Positions 35,595 through 44,798 of a stretch of 64,000 nt of DNA are shown here, one piece after another. Each line of letters begins with the position of its first letter. The first letter of the stretch is position 1. Position numbers and translations under genes: made by a program. This DNA comes from JAUIAS01 sp030425395. Its GTDB lineage: Bacteria; Pseudomonadota; Alphaproteobacteria; Rhodobacterales; Rhodobacteraceae. The notes under the pieces were generated by a model. It was not told where the DNA came from and ran no database searches. It worked only from the letters and a program-made list of their open reading frames with translations. The DNA is taken from assembly GCA_043553855.1 (NCBI GenBank), contig CP121336.1, positions 2,728,001-2,792,000 of the forward strand, in the 5' to 3' direction.

Positions 35595-36898
35595 GCGATG
35601 CACGCGCCATTATTGCAGCCTTGCGGCGGGGCGAAACACCGGCGGAGGTTGACCTTGCTTGGTTTGCCCAAGGGTTGGCGGACGGGTCGGTCAGCGATGC
35701 GCAGGCGGGGGCCTTTGCGATGGCCGTTTGCCTGCGCGGACTAAGCGAGACAGGGCGCGCGGCGCTGACACGGGCAATGCGCGACAGCGGCCGGGTGATG
35801 CAGTGGCACCTTGATGGGCCGGTGATCGACAAGCATTCCACCGGCGGGGTTGGAGATTGTGTCAGTCTGGTTCTGGCACCGGCGCTGGCGGCCTGCGGCG
35901 GCTATGTCCCGATGATATCGGGGCGCGGGCTTGGGCACACGGGCGGCACGCTGGACAAGCTTGAATCCATTCCCGGCGTCGCCACGCAAGTTTCCGAAGA
36001 GCACTTGAACACCATTCTGCGGCGCGCGGGCTGCGCGATTGTCGGGGCCACGGGCGATATCGCGCCCGCCGACCGGCGGCTTTATGCGATCCGCGACGTG
36101 ACCGCGACGGTCGAAAGCCTTGATCTGATCACCGCCTCGATCCTGTCCAAGAAACTGGCCGCCGCGCCGGATGCCTTGGTTCTGGACGTCAAGGTCGGCA
36201 CGGGCGCGTTCATGAAAACTGCCGAAGAAGCCCGCGCGTTGGCGCAGGCCTTGACCGGCACGGCGCAGGCTGCGGGATGTCCCACGCGGGCCCTGGTCAC
36301 GGATATGAACCAGCCCCTTGTGCCCAGTCTTGGCAATGCGCTGGAGGTTGCCGAAGTCATGCGCGTTCTGACCGGGTTGCAAGCCGGGCCACTGGTTGAG
36401 ATTTGCGCGGCGCTGGGCGGCACATTGCTGGCTCTGGCGGGGATGGCCAAGGATGAGGCCGATGGGGCGCGCCAGATACGTGCCGCAATCGAAGACGGGC
36501 GCGCGGCGGACCATTTCGGGCGCATGATTGCGGCTCAGGGTGGGCCGCTGCGCTTTGTCGAGGACTGGCCGCGCTTCCTGCCCGAAGCGACCGTCATCCG
36601 CGAGGTGACTGCCCCTCACTCGGGATATATTGCCGCCATCGACGGTGAGGCGCTGGGTCTTGCTGTTGTGGCGCTGGGCGGGGGGCGTCAGGTTGAAACC
36701 GACGCGGTTGATCCCGCCGTGGGCCTGTCGTCGGTCCTGCCATTGGGGGCAAGGGTGGAAAAGGGGCAGGCGATCTTGCGAATTCACGCAGCCCGCGAAG
36801 CGGCGGCGTCCCGCGCCGCCAGAGCGGTGCAATCGGCGATCACGATCACCGAAGGCCCCCCGGCGTTGCCGCCACTTGTGCATGAACGGATCGGGTGA
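35591..36898 (+). CDS. deoA: Thymidine phosphorylase
   Basis: A 435-residue pyrimidine nucleoside phosphorylase. The phosphate-binding signature IDKHSTGGVGDCVSL (about residues 80-95) and GRGLGHTGGTLDKLESIPG are intact, and the C-terminal domain (VTAPHSGYIAAIDGEALG) is present. It splits thymidine or deoxyuridine to base and deoxyribose-1-phosphate, which DeoB then uses. It overlaps both neighbours (ATGA with cdd, TGATG with deoB). Confidence 0.95.
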   Translation: MSDARAIIAALRRGETPAEVDLAWFAQGLADGSVSDAQAGAFAMAVCLRGLSETGRAALTRAMRDSGRVMQWHLDGPVIDKHSTGGVGDCVSLVLAPALAACGGYVPMISGRGLGHTGGTLDKLESIPGVATQVSEEHLNTILRRAGCAIVGATGDIAPADRRLYAIRDVTATVESLDLITASILSKKLAAAPDALVLDVKVGTGAFMKTAEEARALAQALTGTAQAAGCPTRALVTDMNQPLVPSLGNALEVAEVMRVLTGLQAGPLVEICAALGGTLLALAGMAKDEADGARQIRAAIEDGRAADHFGRMIAAQGGPLRFVEDWPRFLPEATVIREVTAPHSGYIAAIDGEALGLAVVALGGGRQVETDAVDPAVGLSSVLPLGARVEKGQAILRIHAAREAAASRAARAVQSAITITEGPPALPPLVHERIG

Positions 36899-38103
36899 TG
36901 GGGCGCGCGTTTCTTATCGTGATGGATTCCGTCGGGATCGGAGGCGCACCGGATGCCGACCGGTATTTCAATGGCGATCTGCCCGACACGGGTGCCAATA
37001 CGCTGGCCCATATTGCGGACGCTGTGCGCGCGACCGAGCCGCTTTGCCTGCCGGTTCTGTCGGCGCTGGGGCTGGGCCGCGCGGTCACGCTGGCCTCGGG
37101 GGTGCGGGTGCCGGAACTGGAGGTTGCCACCGCCACAGGCCGTTGGGGCGCGGGCACCGAGATATCTGCGGGCAAGGATACGCCGTCTGGACATTGGGAA
37201 TTGGCCGGATTGCCGGTGCCATGGGACTGGACCTATTTTCCTGACAGCGTGCCGTCTTTTCCCGACGATCTCGTGGCGCGGGTCTGCGCCTTGGCGGGGA
37301 CGGACAGCATTCTTGGCAACTGTCATGCCTCGGGCACAGAGATCATCGCCCGCCACGGACAGGCGCACATGCGCACAGGCTGGCCCATTTGTTACACATC
37401 AGCCGACAGCGTGTTCCAGATCGCCGCGCATGAAGACACGTTTGGCCTTGAGAAGTTGCTGCGGCTGTGTGCCGATCTGGCGCCTGTGCTGCATGACATG
37501 AAGGTGGGCCGGGTCATCGCGCGCCCCTTTGTCGGTACGCCGGAGCAGGGCTTTTCCCGCACCGCAAACCGCCACGATTATGCAATCGAGCCGCCCGCGC
37601 CGGTGCTGATGGATCACGTGCAGGCCGCAGGCAGACGGGTGCACGCGGTGGGCAAGATCGGAGACATCTTTTCGATGCGCGGGATTGACGATGTCACCCG
37701 CGGCAGCGATGCCAAACTGATGGACGATCTTCTGGACCTGATGGCGGATGCCGAAGAGGGCAGCCTGACCTTTGCCAATTTTGTGGAGTTTGACAGCCTT
37801 TACGGCCACCGCCGCGACCCTGACGGATATGCCCGTGCGCTGGAACGCTTTGATACCGGGATGTCCCGCGTGCTGGCGGCTGCGCGCGACGGGGATCTGA
37901 TCGTGATTACGGCTGATCACGGCAACGATCCGACCTGGCCGGGCACGGATCATACCCGCGAACGGGTGCCGGTTCTGGTCCATCTGGCGGGTGCGGGAAC
38001 AAAATCCGGCAGCCTTGGCAAAGTGTCCCTTGCGGATGTGGGGGCCAGTGTGGCGGCGCATCTGGGCGTTGCCATGCCGGGACCGGGGCAGAGCTTTTTG
38101 TAG
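36898..38103 (+). CDS. deoB: Phosphopentomutase
   Basis: A 401-residue alkaline-phosphatase-superfamily enzyme converting (deoxy)ribose-1-phosphate to the 5-phosphate. Metal ligands are in MDSVGIGGAPDA and ADHGNDPTWPGTDHTRERVPVL; the cap domain carries SGHWELAG. The ATG at 36898 overlaps the deoA stop; a GTG one codon earlier (36895) is a possible alternative. It acts after DeoA in the same operon. Confidence 0.95.
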   Translation: MGRAFLIVMDSVGIGGAPDADRYFNGDLPDTGANTLAHIADAVRATEPLCLPVLSALGLGRAVTLASGVRVPELEVATATGRWGAGTEISAGKDTPSGHWELAGLPVPWDWTYFPDSVPSFPDDLVARVCALAGTDSILGNCHASGTEIIARHGQAHMRTGWPICYTSADSVFQIAAHEDTFGLEKLLRLCADLAPVLHDMKVGRVIARPFVGTPEQGFSRTANRHDYAIEPPAPVLMDHVQAAGRRVHAVGKIGDIFSMRGIDDVTRGSDAKLMDDLLDLMADAEEGSLTFANFVEFDSLYGHRRDPDGYARALERFDTGMSRVLAAARDGDLIVITADHGNDPTWPGTDHTRERVPVLVHLAGAGTKSGSLGKVSLADVGASVAAHLGVAMPGPGQSFL

Positions 38104-38190
38104 CCATTTGCCGCGCCGGTCTTGCGGTGTCCCGTGGGGGCAGGCACAACAGGACCCAACAAGACAGACAGATGCGGCGACGAGGATACC

Positions 38191-38820
38191 ATGGACAATT
38201 TGACAATCGTGAAACACCCGCTGGTTCAGCACAAACTGACCCTGATGCGCGACAAATCCACGCCGACGGCGGTTTTCCGTCAGCTGCTGCGCGAGATCAG
38301 CCAGTTTCTTGCCTATGAAATCACACGCGAATTGCCGATGACCACCAAGGCCATCGAAACCCCGATCGAAGCCATGGACGCACCCACCCTCGCCGGCAAG
38401 AAGCTGGCACTGGTCTCAATTCTGCGTGCAGGCAACGGGATGCTTGATGGCGTGCTTGAACTGATTCCCTCTGCGCGCGTCGGATTTGTCGGTTTGTATC
38501 GGGACGAGGAAACCCTGAAACCGGTGCAATATTACTTCAAGGCCCCCGAAAGCCTTGAGAACCGTCTGGTCATCGCGGTCGATCCGATGCTGGCGACCGG
38601 GAATTCCTCGGCCGCCGCGATTGACCTTCTCAAGCAGCAGGGTGCCAACAACATCCGCTTCCTGTGTCTGCTGGCGGCACCCGAAGGTGTGGCGCGCATG
38701 CAGGAAGCCCATCCCGATGTTCCGATTGTGACGGCTGCGCTGGATCGGGAACTGAACGACAAGGGCTATATCCTGCCCGGGCTGGGCGATGCGGGCGACA
38801 GAATGTTTGGCACAAAATAA
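38191..38820 (+). CDS. upp: Uracil phosphoribosyltransferase
   Basis: A 210-residue (209 after stop) enzyme that makes UMP from uracil and PRPP. The PRPP loop reads VDPMLATGNSS, and the N-terminus NLTIVKHPLVQHKLTLMRDKST is characteristic. It is 87 bp after deoB and completes the salvage route cytidine-uridine-uracil-UMP. The start at 38191 has a CGACGAGGA site. Confidence 0.96.
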   Translation: MDNLTIVKHPLVQHKLTLMRDKSTPTAVFRQLLREISQFLAYEITRELPMTTKAIETPIEAMDAPTLAGKKLALVSILRAGNGMLDGVLELIPSARVGFVGLYRDEETLKPVQYYFKAPESLENRLVIAVDPMLATGNSSAAAIDLLKQQGANNIRFLCLLAAPEGVARMQEAHPDVPIVTAALDRELNDKGYILPGLGDAGDRMFGTK

Positions 38821-38888
38821 GGTTCAGGCACCGCTTTACTAAGGGCGGGATATTGGGCATTCTCCCCCTATATCTTGTGGGGGATGTT

Positions 38889-40496
38889 ATGCGTTTAACC
38901 AGAGTAGTGGCGGTTGGCGTCATTGTATCGAGCGTCGCGTTGACCGTGGCGAATGCCCAGATAAACCGGGACATGACCGTCCCCGCAGAGTTTCCGCCAT
39001 CAAGCTTTGAAGGCGTGCAATATGTGGACAGTCGCGGGTGTATCTATATCCGTGCCGGTTTTGATGGGGCGGTCACGTGGGTGCCGCGTATGACCCGATC
39101 CCGCGAGGTGATGTGCGGGGCACAACCTTCGCTTTCAGCCGGTGAGCGGCGGTCGGTGGCACAGGCTCCTGCCTCGACCGGAGGGGCTGTCCAGATTGTC
39201 CCCGATCAAATGCCTGACGGATCACCGGTGACCGCACAAGCGTCCGGAACCGGGACACCGCCCGCGGTTGCGACGACACCCGCGCCAAGAGCAACGGCTG
39301 CGGCGCGTCCTGCGCCCACGCCGCGTCAGATCCCGCGCGTGACCTCCCAGCCCGCGCCACGCGCGGTGGAGACGTTGCCGCGTATCGTTCCCTCGGTTCC
39401 CGTGACAGCGCCCGCCCCGGTGCGCAGCACGGCCCCAATGCGCACCATCGCATCGGCACCATCGCCGCGGCAGGCACCTGTTCTGGCCCCCGTGGCCCAG
39501 CCGCGGGTTCAGCAGCAACAGCCGGTGCAGTTGGCGCAGGCGGCAACGGGGTCTTATGGGGGGTGCGTTGGCGCAACCCCGCTGAGCACCCAGTATCTGC
39601 AACTGCGTCAGCCCGGTTCTGTTCGGTGCGGCCCACAGGCGATTCCCCCGGTCGGCAAGGGGCTTCAGAACCGCACTCCCGAGGGCGGTGTCATTCCCTA
39701 TTTCCCCGGTCAGGGAGGTATTCCCGGTCAACAGATTTATCCGGGGCAACAAATCTATCCGGGGCAACAGATCGTGCCCGGTGTGCCTTCGGGAACAGCA
39801 CCCGGCTATAACTATATCTACAATGGTGCAGCACCTTTGATCATCGGCGGTGTCGGACCGGGCGCAGGCCAGCAGATCATCATGCCGAGCCATGTCTATG
39901 CCGAACGCGCCGAAGCCTATGACGTGCGCGTTCCGGCGGGATACGAAACCGCGTGGGACGATGGCCGCCTGAACCCGTATCGTGCGGCACAGACCGTCAA
40001 CGGGATCGCCGCAACCGAACAGATCTGGACCAACACCGTTCCGCGCCGCCTGATCAGCGACCGGGCCTCCGGCAGCCGCACCGCGCCGGTGATCGTGGGG
40101 CAAGGTCGCCTGCGCGCGCCTGCCTATGACCGGGCTCCCGCGTCTCTCGCGGTTGCGGCCAACCGCCCCGGAACCGTGATCATTTCCACGCGCAACGCCA
40201 ACACCGCCTCGCGGGTCGCAGCCAAATCCGAAGCGCGCAACCTGCAACAGGCAACCCCCGTCGTGTCCGAGCCGCGCTATGTTCAGGCAGGCACCTTTGT
40301 GACGGACAGCAATGCCCGCGCCGCGGCCATGCAACTGGCCGCCCGCAGCAAGCAACCGGTGCGTCTTGGCACACTGGTTCGCGGGGGCGCGCAGTATCGC
40401 ATTGTCGTCATGGGTCCGTTCGTCAACGATGCGGATATCTCTGATGCGCTGGGCACCGCGCGACAGGCCGGATACCCCGACGCCTATGTGCGCTGA
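38889..40496 (+). CDS. Secreted or periplasmic SPOR-domain protein
   Basis: A 535-residue protein with a signal peptide (MRLTRVVAVGVIVSSVALTVANAQ). A short conserved N-terminal domain (SSFEGVQYVDSRGCIYIRAGFDGAVTWVPRM) is followed by a long proline/alanine-rich linker and three tandem YPGQQI repeats near 275-300. The C-terminal ~75 residues (YVQAGTFVTDSNARAAAMQLA...YRIVVMGPFVND) form a SPOR domain that binds denuded septal peptidoglycan. The ATG at 38889 is chosen because the upstream in-frame sequence overlaps upp and is not signal-like. It may help cell division. Confidence 0.85.
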   Translation: MRLTRVVAVGVIVSSVALTVANAQINRDMTVPAEFPPSSFEGVQYVDSRGCIYIRAGFDGAVTWVPRMTRSREVMCGAQPSLSAGERRSVAQAPASTGGAVQIVPDQMPDGSPVTAQASGTGTPPAVATTPAPRATAAARPAPTPRQIPRVTSQPAPRAVETLPRIVPSVPVTAPAPVRSTAPMRTIASAPSPRQAPVLAPVAQPRVQQQQPVQLAQAATGSYGGCVGATPLSTQYLQLRQPGSVRCGPQAIPPVGKGLQNRTPEGGVIPYFPGQGGIPGQQIYPGQQIYPGQQIVPGVPSGTAPGYNYIYNGAAPLIIGGVGPGAGQQIIMPSHVYAERAEAYDVRVPAGYETAWDDGRLNPYRAAQTVNGIAATEQIWTNTVPRRLISDRASGSRTAPVIVGQGRLRAPAYDRAPASLAVAANRPGTVIISTRNANTASRVAAKSEARNLQQATPVVSEPRYVQAGTFVTDSNARAAAMQLAARSKQPVRLGTLVRGGAQYRIVVMGPFVNDADISDALGTARQAGYPDAYVR

Positions 40497-40520
40497 TCCG
40501 GGGGTGCGCCGGATTGGCGT

Positions 40521-41534
40521 TCACCTTTCGCATATTGACTGAAGAATGATCCAATAGCGGTCAGGCAGCACCGGTTGGGTGGTCTGTCCGGCCATCGGAT
40601 CCGCCTCGATCAGGCCAAGCGTGGTTTCCCCTGTCACATCCAGCGCGCGGGCATAGGGCGTGCTGCGGATACCAGTCGCGCGAAACGCTTCAAGAAGCGC
40701 GTCCTGAGGCGCTTCGGGGCGCTCTTGTGTCATCAGCAGTTCGGCATAGGCGTCCAACACGGTCGCGGGGATTTCCCCGGTTGTCAGCAACCGGAAGGAT
40801 GCCATCGGTCCTGACGCCTGCAACAGCGCGGCAAGGGGATCCACGTCGCGTTTACGCACAGCTTCGGCAAGAATGAAACCCGCGGCAACGTCCGGTTCCT
40901 CCCAATCCTCGACCAGCGCCCGATTGAGAACGGTAATCCCGCCGGGCAGGCTCAGGCTCATCCGTGTGCCGCCGGGGACAATCACCAGATCACCCGCGCC
41001 GGTGCGTTGGGCAAGCCGCGCCACCGCGCTTGCGGCGGCGGGGGGGGTGCAGGCTGGGCCGGTGACCCGCTCGATCCGGTCACGCAGGGACCGCCCCAGC
41101 GCCAGCCGGGTGGTTTCGGGCACGACCGAAACAGTATGGCGCATCAATGCTTCGGGCAGCCAGAACACCGCAAGGGCCGCGACGGCCGCGACCGAGAACA
41201 GAACCGACAGAATGCGCAGCCGCCCCGGATGCGGGCGGCCACGGGAAATGGCGCTGCGCAGGGTTTCGATGGCCTTGATCATCTGGGCTTCGTCTTCGGC
41301 AAGCTCCAGCGTCTCGTTGGTGTCGCCATCCGGAAAATAGATTGCCGGCGTCTCGCCGGGGTTGGCCCGTTCCACCGCCGGTAACGACCAGTGGGTAAGC
41401 GGCTGATCTTTCATGTCCGTGATGATGAGCGTGGCCTCACCGATTGACACAACGACTTCGCGCCGCTGGGTCTCGGGGTCGGGGCGCCAAAGGCCAGTGG
41501 CCTCAAGACGTTGATATTTCTTGAGAGCTGTCAT
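40521..41534 (-). CDS. Single-pass membrane protein of unknown function
   Basis: A 337-residue protein. The N-terminal ~90 residues are a compact cytosolic domain (YQRLEATGLWRPDPETQRREVVVSIGEATLIITD), one transmembrane segment follows at about residues 108-126 (ILSVLFSVAAVAALAVFWLP), and the rest is periplasmic with GTRMSLSLPGGITVLNRALVED, which resembles a degenerate peptidase-M48-like segment. The ATG at 41534 fits better than the in-frame ATG 66 bp upstream. A conserved roseobacter protein, function unknown. Confidence 0.7.
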   Translation of the reverse strand: MTALKKYQRLEATGLWRPDPETQRREVVVSIGEATLIITDMKDQPLTHWSLPAVERANPGETPAIYFPDGDTNETLELAEDEAQMIKAIETLRSAISRGRPHPGRLRILSVLFSVAAVAALAVFWLPEALMRHTVSVVPETTRLALGRSLRDRIERVTGPACTPPAAASAVARLAQRTGAGDLVIVPGGTRMSLSLPGGITVLNRALVEDWEEPDVAAGFILAEAVRKRDVDPLAALLQASGPMASFRLLTTGEIPATVLDAYAELLMTQERPEAPQDALLEAFRATGIRSTPYARALDVTGETTLGLIEADPMAGQTTQPVLPDRYWIILQSICER

Positions 41535-41627
41535 GTTGTCCCGAGTGCCCGGCCTGTATTGTTTTGCGGCACGATACCGCATCGCAGCAAGGCCGGGCAA
41601 GGGGGCGTGAGAGGGGGCGATCCGGGA

Positions 41628-42671
41628 TCAGATCACCATGCTGAAGGCGATCCCCGACACAACCGCACCGACAAAACCCAAACCCAAGTAGGCCGCAAAG
41701 ACCCGCGCGTGCACAAGCGACCAGACCGCAGCCATCGCGGGTATCGAACTGACCGCGCCTGCGACCATAAAGGCCAATGCGGCACCCTGGGTCATGCCCT
41801 GATCGACCAGCCCCGCCAACAGCGGTGGGGCTACATAGCTGTTGAGGTAGGCAGGCATACCTACCAGCGCGGAAATCACGATCGGGCCAATGCCTTCGCC
41901 ACCGACGGTGCCCGCGATCATGCTGGCCGGGACATAGGTCACGAGAAGCGCCTCAAGCGCATAGGCCAGCGCCAGCCATTTGATCAGAAACAGGGCGTTT
42001 TCGCGGAATTCGGTGCCGAACCTTTGCCTGCGCGTGGCGTCTTGCCAAAAGGCCCAGTGGGGCTTGCCGGTAAACGGGGATGGTCCGCAACCGCAGCAAC
42101 CCGATGTGCTGACCGACTTGAGGATGTTCGCCGTGCTACCGGCCGGGAGGACGAGCCGGATTGCAAAACCGCCGAACAGCCCCAGCGCCACCGCCGCGAC
42201 CGCCTTGGCAATGGCAAAAGGCCAACCAAGCGCCGCCGCTGTGATCAGCAGGGTGGGCGGGTCAATCAATGGTGAGGACAACCAGAACGCCATGACCGCC
42301 GATATCGGTGCCCCGAGTGCCAGAAGGCCCGCGATAAAGGGGATCACTTCGCATGAACAGAAAGGGGCCAGCCCACCAAACAGCGCGGCCAACACAATCA
42401 TTCGGGTTTCGCGCCCCTTGAAGGCGTCCGCAATCATCGCTTCGGCTCCGGCAGCCTTGAGAAACGCGATCAGCAAAACGGCAAACAGGATATAGGGCAG
42501 GGTGTTCAGCAACGCCTTTATCGCAAATACCGTGACATCCGTGAATTGTGCGGGGTCGAGAAGAGCCACCAGAAGCGGGACCGCGATGACCACGGACCAC
42601 GGCGTCAGAAGCCATTTGCGCAGCGTTTCCGCTAAGGCGGGATTTGGTTCAGGCCGGGAAAGGTCAGCCAT
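41628..42671 (-). CDS. ArsP/DUF318-type permease
   Basis: A 347-residue membrane protein with about eight to ten transmembrane helices. It has the family's CSCEVIPF motif near 105 and a cytosolic CCGCGPSPF segment near 195. Related permeases export organoarsenicals or transport other thiol-reactive ions. The ATG overlaps the stop of the ArsR-family gene (ATGGCTGA), so the pair forms an operon, and an operator palindrome lies upstream. Substrate not determined. Confidence 0.85.
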   Translation of the reverse strand: MADLSRPEPNPALAETLRKWLLTPWSVVIAVPLLVALLDPAQFTDVTVFAIKALLNTLPYILFAVLLIAFLKAAGAEAMIADAFKGRETRMIVLAALFGGLAPFCSCEVIPFIAGLLALGAPISAVMAFWLSSPLIDPPTLLITAAALGWPFAIAKAVAAVALGLFGGFAIRLVLPAGSTANILKSVSTSGCCGCGPSPFTGKPHWAFWQDATRRQRFGTEFRENALFLIKWLALAYALEALLVTYVPASMIAGTVGGEGIGPIVISALVGMPAYLNSYVAPPLLAGLVDQGMTQGAALAFMVAGAVSSIPAMAAVWSLVHARVFAAYLGLGFVGAVVSGIAFSMVI

Positions 42672-42975
42672 GCGAGGTCTCCTGTTTCGTGGAGTCGACA
42701 CAGCATTCCACAAGGATGAACTGCGCCAGTGTTTCTAGGTGGTCGAACCGGGCCCGCGTGATAACCGAGCGGCCGGATTTCTCCTGCGCGATCAGGCCGG
42801 CATCGGCCATCTGACGCAGGTGATGGGCCAGCGTTGACGCAGCGATGCCGGTACGCGTCTGGATATCGCCGACGCTCAGCCCCGGACGGCCAGCACGGAC
42901 AAGGCAGCGTAACACGGCAAGCCGTGCTTCCGATCCCATTGCGGAAAACCCTTGTGCGGCGGTTGTTTCGTCCAT
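42664..42975 (-). CDS. ArsR-family transcriptional regulator
   Basis: A 103-residue winged-helix repressor. The recognition helix region reads IAASTLAHHLRQMADAGLI. A CC pair near the C-terminus (VECCVDST) may bind a soft metal or arsenite. The start ATG at 42975 is chosen from family length. It precedes and overlaps the permease gene, and the 16-bp palindrome upstream is probably its own operator. Confidence 0.88.
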   Translation of the reverse strand: MDETTAAQGFSAMGSEARLAVLRCLVRAGRPGLSVGDIQTRTGIAASTLAHHLRQMADAGLIAQEKSGRSVITRARFDHLETLAQFILVECCVDSTKQETSHG

Positions 42976-42992
42976 GGCATCCTCATGATTCG

Positions 42993-43008
42993 ATAAAACT
43001 AGTTTTAT
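42993..43008. promoter_or_regulatory. Palindromic operator of the ArsR/permease operon
   Basis: ATAAAACTAGTTTTAT is a perfect 16-bp palindrome 17 bp upstream of the ArsR-family gene start. It overlaps the expected promoter position, as for autorepressing ArsR proteins. Confidence 0.65.
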
Positions 43009-43083
43009 AGTTATAATTGAGCCAAAGCAAGGAGCCACAAGCGATCCCGTGTGTCGCCGGGCACGGATAGGTTCGTGGATGCC

Positions 43084-44706
43084 TTAAAGCGACGCGGCGA
43101 GCCTGCGCAGCTCAAACTTCTGGATTTTGCCCGTGGATGTCTTGGGGAGCTCGCGGAAAACCACTTTCTTGGGGGTTTTGAACCCGGCGAGGGTCTCGCG
43201 ACAAAAGGCGATGAGGTCCGCCTCGGTTGGGGCGGTGCCGGGCTTGGCTTCGATAAAGGCGCAGGGAACCTCGCCCCATTTCTCATCCGGTTTGGCGACC
43301 ACGGCCGCCAACAGAACATCGGGATGGCCCATCAAAACGCCTTCGACCTCAACCGACGAGATATTCTCGCCGCCCGAAATGATGATGTCCTTGGCCCGGT
43401 CGGCGATCTGCATATGGCCGTCGGGATGATGCAGGGCGATATCGCCGGAATGGAAGTACCCGCCCTTGAACGCCTCGGCGGTGGCGTCCGGGTTCTTGAG
43501 ATACCCTTTCATCACGCCATTGCCGCGAAACACGATTTCGCCTTGTGCAACGCCATCGCGGGGGATTTCGTCCATGTTGCTTTCGACGACGGTGATCCGT
43601 TCCATGAATGGCATGGCCACGCCCTGCCGGGCCTTCTTGGCGGCACGAGCGTTCTCGTCGAGATCATCCCATTCGCTTTTCCAGTAACATTCCGTGGCCG
43701 GTCCATAGGTTTCGGTCAGCCCGTAGACCTGTGTGATATTGAACCCCATGGGTTCGATCTTGGCCAGCGTGGCCGGGGCGGGCGGGGCACCTGCGGTGAA
43801 GACCTCGACGATGTGATCGAACGCGCGTCGGTCTTGTTCAGGGGCATTGACCAAGGCGTTCAGAACGATCGGCGCGCCGCCGAAATGGGTGACTTTCTCA
43901 TCCGCGATGGCGTCAAAGATCGCCTTGGCCGTGATATCGCGACAGCATACCACCGTGCCGCCGATCATCGGCATCATCCAAGTGTGGCACCATCCGTTGC
44001 AATGGAACAACGGCACGATCGTCAGATACCGGGGATGCAGAACCAGCCGCCAGGAAATGACCTGACCCATCGCATTCAGATAGGCGCCGCGATGATGATA
44101 GACGACGCCCTTTGGCCGCCCCGTGGTGCCCGAGGTATAGTTCAGCGCGATGCTTTCCCATTCGTCCTGCGGCATGACCCATACAAAATCGGGGTCGCCT
44201 TTGGCTATGAAGTCCTCATAGGTGGTGTGCCGCCCCGTGGCGGGAAAGCCCGCCGCTGCGTCGGGAACCTCGATCAACAGGGGTGGCGTGTCCTGTCTGG
44301 CAACGGCGGCCTCGGCAAGGTCGATGAACTGCGTATCGGCCAGCACGATGCGCGCTTCTCCGTGACCCAGGATATAGGCCACGGTCTCCAGATCCAGACG
44401 GGTGTTGATCGTGTTGAGGACCGCGCCACAGGCGGGCACGCCGAAATGCGCTTCGGCCTGGGCGGGGATGTTTGGCATCAGCGTCGCGACCACATCGCCA
44501 GACCGGATGCCCGCGCCGGTCAGTGCGCTGGCAAGCTGCGCGCAGCGCGCGTGGTATTCGGTATAGGTCTTGCGATGCGCGCCATAGACGACGGCGGGAT
44601 GCTCGCCGAATATCTCTTTGGCGCGGTTCAGCCCCGATAAAGGCGTGAGCGGCACGAAATTGGCCGCGCATTTGTCCAGACCGGTTTCGTCAGCCATCCA
44701 GCCCAT
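43084..44706 (-). CDS. AMP-forming acyl-CoA synthetase
   Basis: A 540-residue ligase. Motifs: LNYTSGTTGRPKGVVYHHRG (P-loop), YGLTETYGP, HSGDIALHHPDG and the C-terminal PKTSTGKIQKFELR lysine. It is of the medium-chain/FadD3-like group, close to the methylmercaptopropionate-CoA ligase (DmdB) group in length; the substrate cannot be settled. The ATG at 44706 with GGAGGGGAT before it is chosen over upstream in-frame starts. It diverges from the transporter gene at 44799. Confidence 0.88.
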   Translation of the reverse strand: MGWMADETGLDKCAANFVPLTPLSGLNRAKEIFGEHPAVVYGAHRKTYTEYHARCAQLASALTGAGIRSGDVVATLMPNIPAQAEAHFGVPACGAVLNTINTRLDLETVAYILGHGEARIVLADTQFIDLAEAAVARQDTPPLLIEVPDAAAGFPATGRHTTYEDFIAKGDPDFVWVMPQDEWESIALNYTSGTTGRPKGVVYHHRGAYLNAMGQVISWRLVLHPRYLTIVPLFHCNGWCHTWMMPMIGGTVVCCRDITAKAIFDAIADEKVTHFGGAPIVLNALVNAPEQDRRAFDHIVEVFTAGAPPAPATLAKIEPMGFNITQVYGLTETYGPATECYWKSEWDDLDENARAAKKARQGVAMPFMERITVVESNMDEIPRDGVAQGEIVFRGNGVMKGYLKNPDATAEAFKGGYFHSGDIALHHPDGHMQIADRAKDIIISGGENISSVEVEGVLMGHPDVLLAAVVAKPDEKWGEVPCAFIEAKPGTAPTEADLIAFCRETLAGFKTPKKVVFRELPKTSTGKIQKFELRRLAASL

Positions 44707-44798
44707 GCACATCCCCTCCAAAATTCCACGCATTTTTTGCGTAACTTGTCGCGTTTGGACGCGAATAATGCTTTGGCCGGGGGGCAAAGAAAAGGCCC

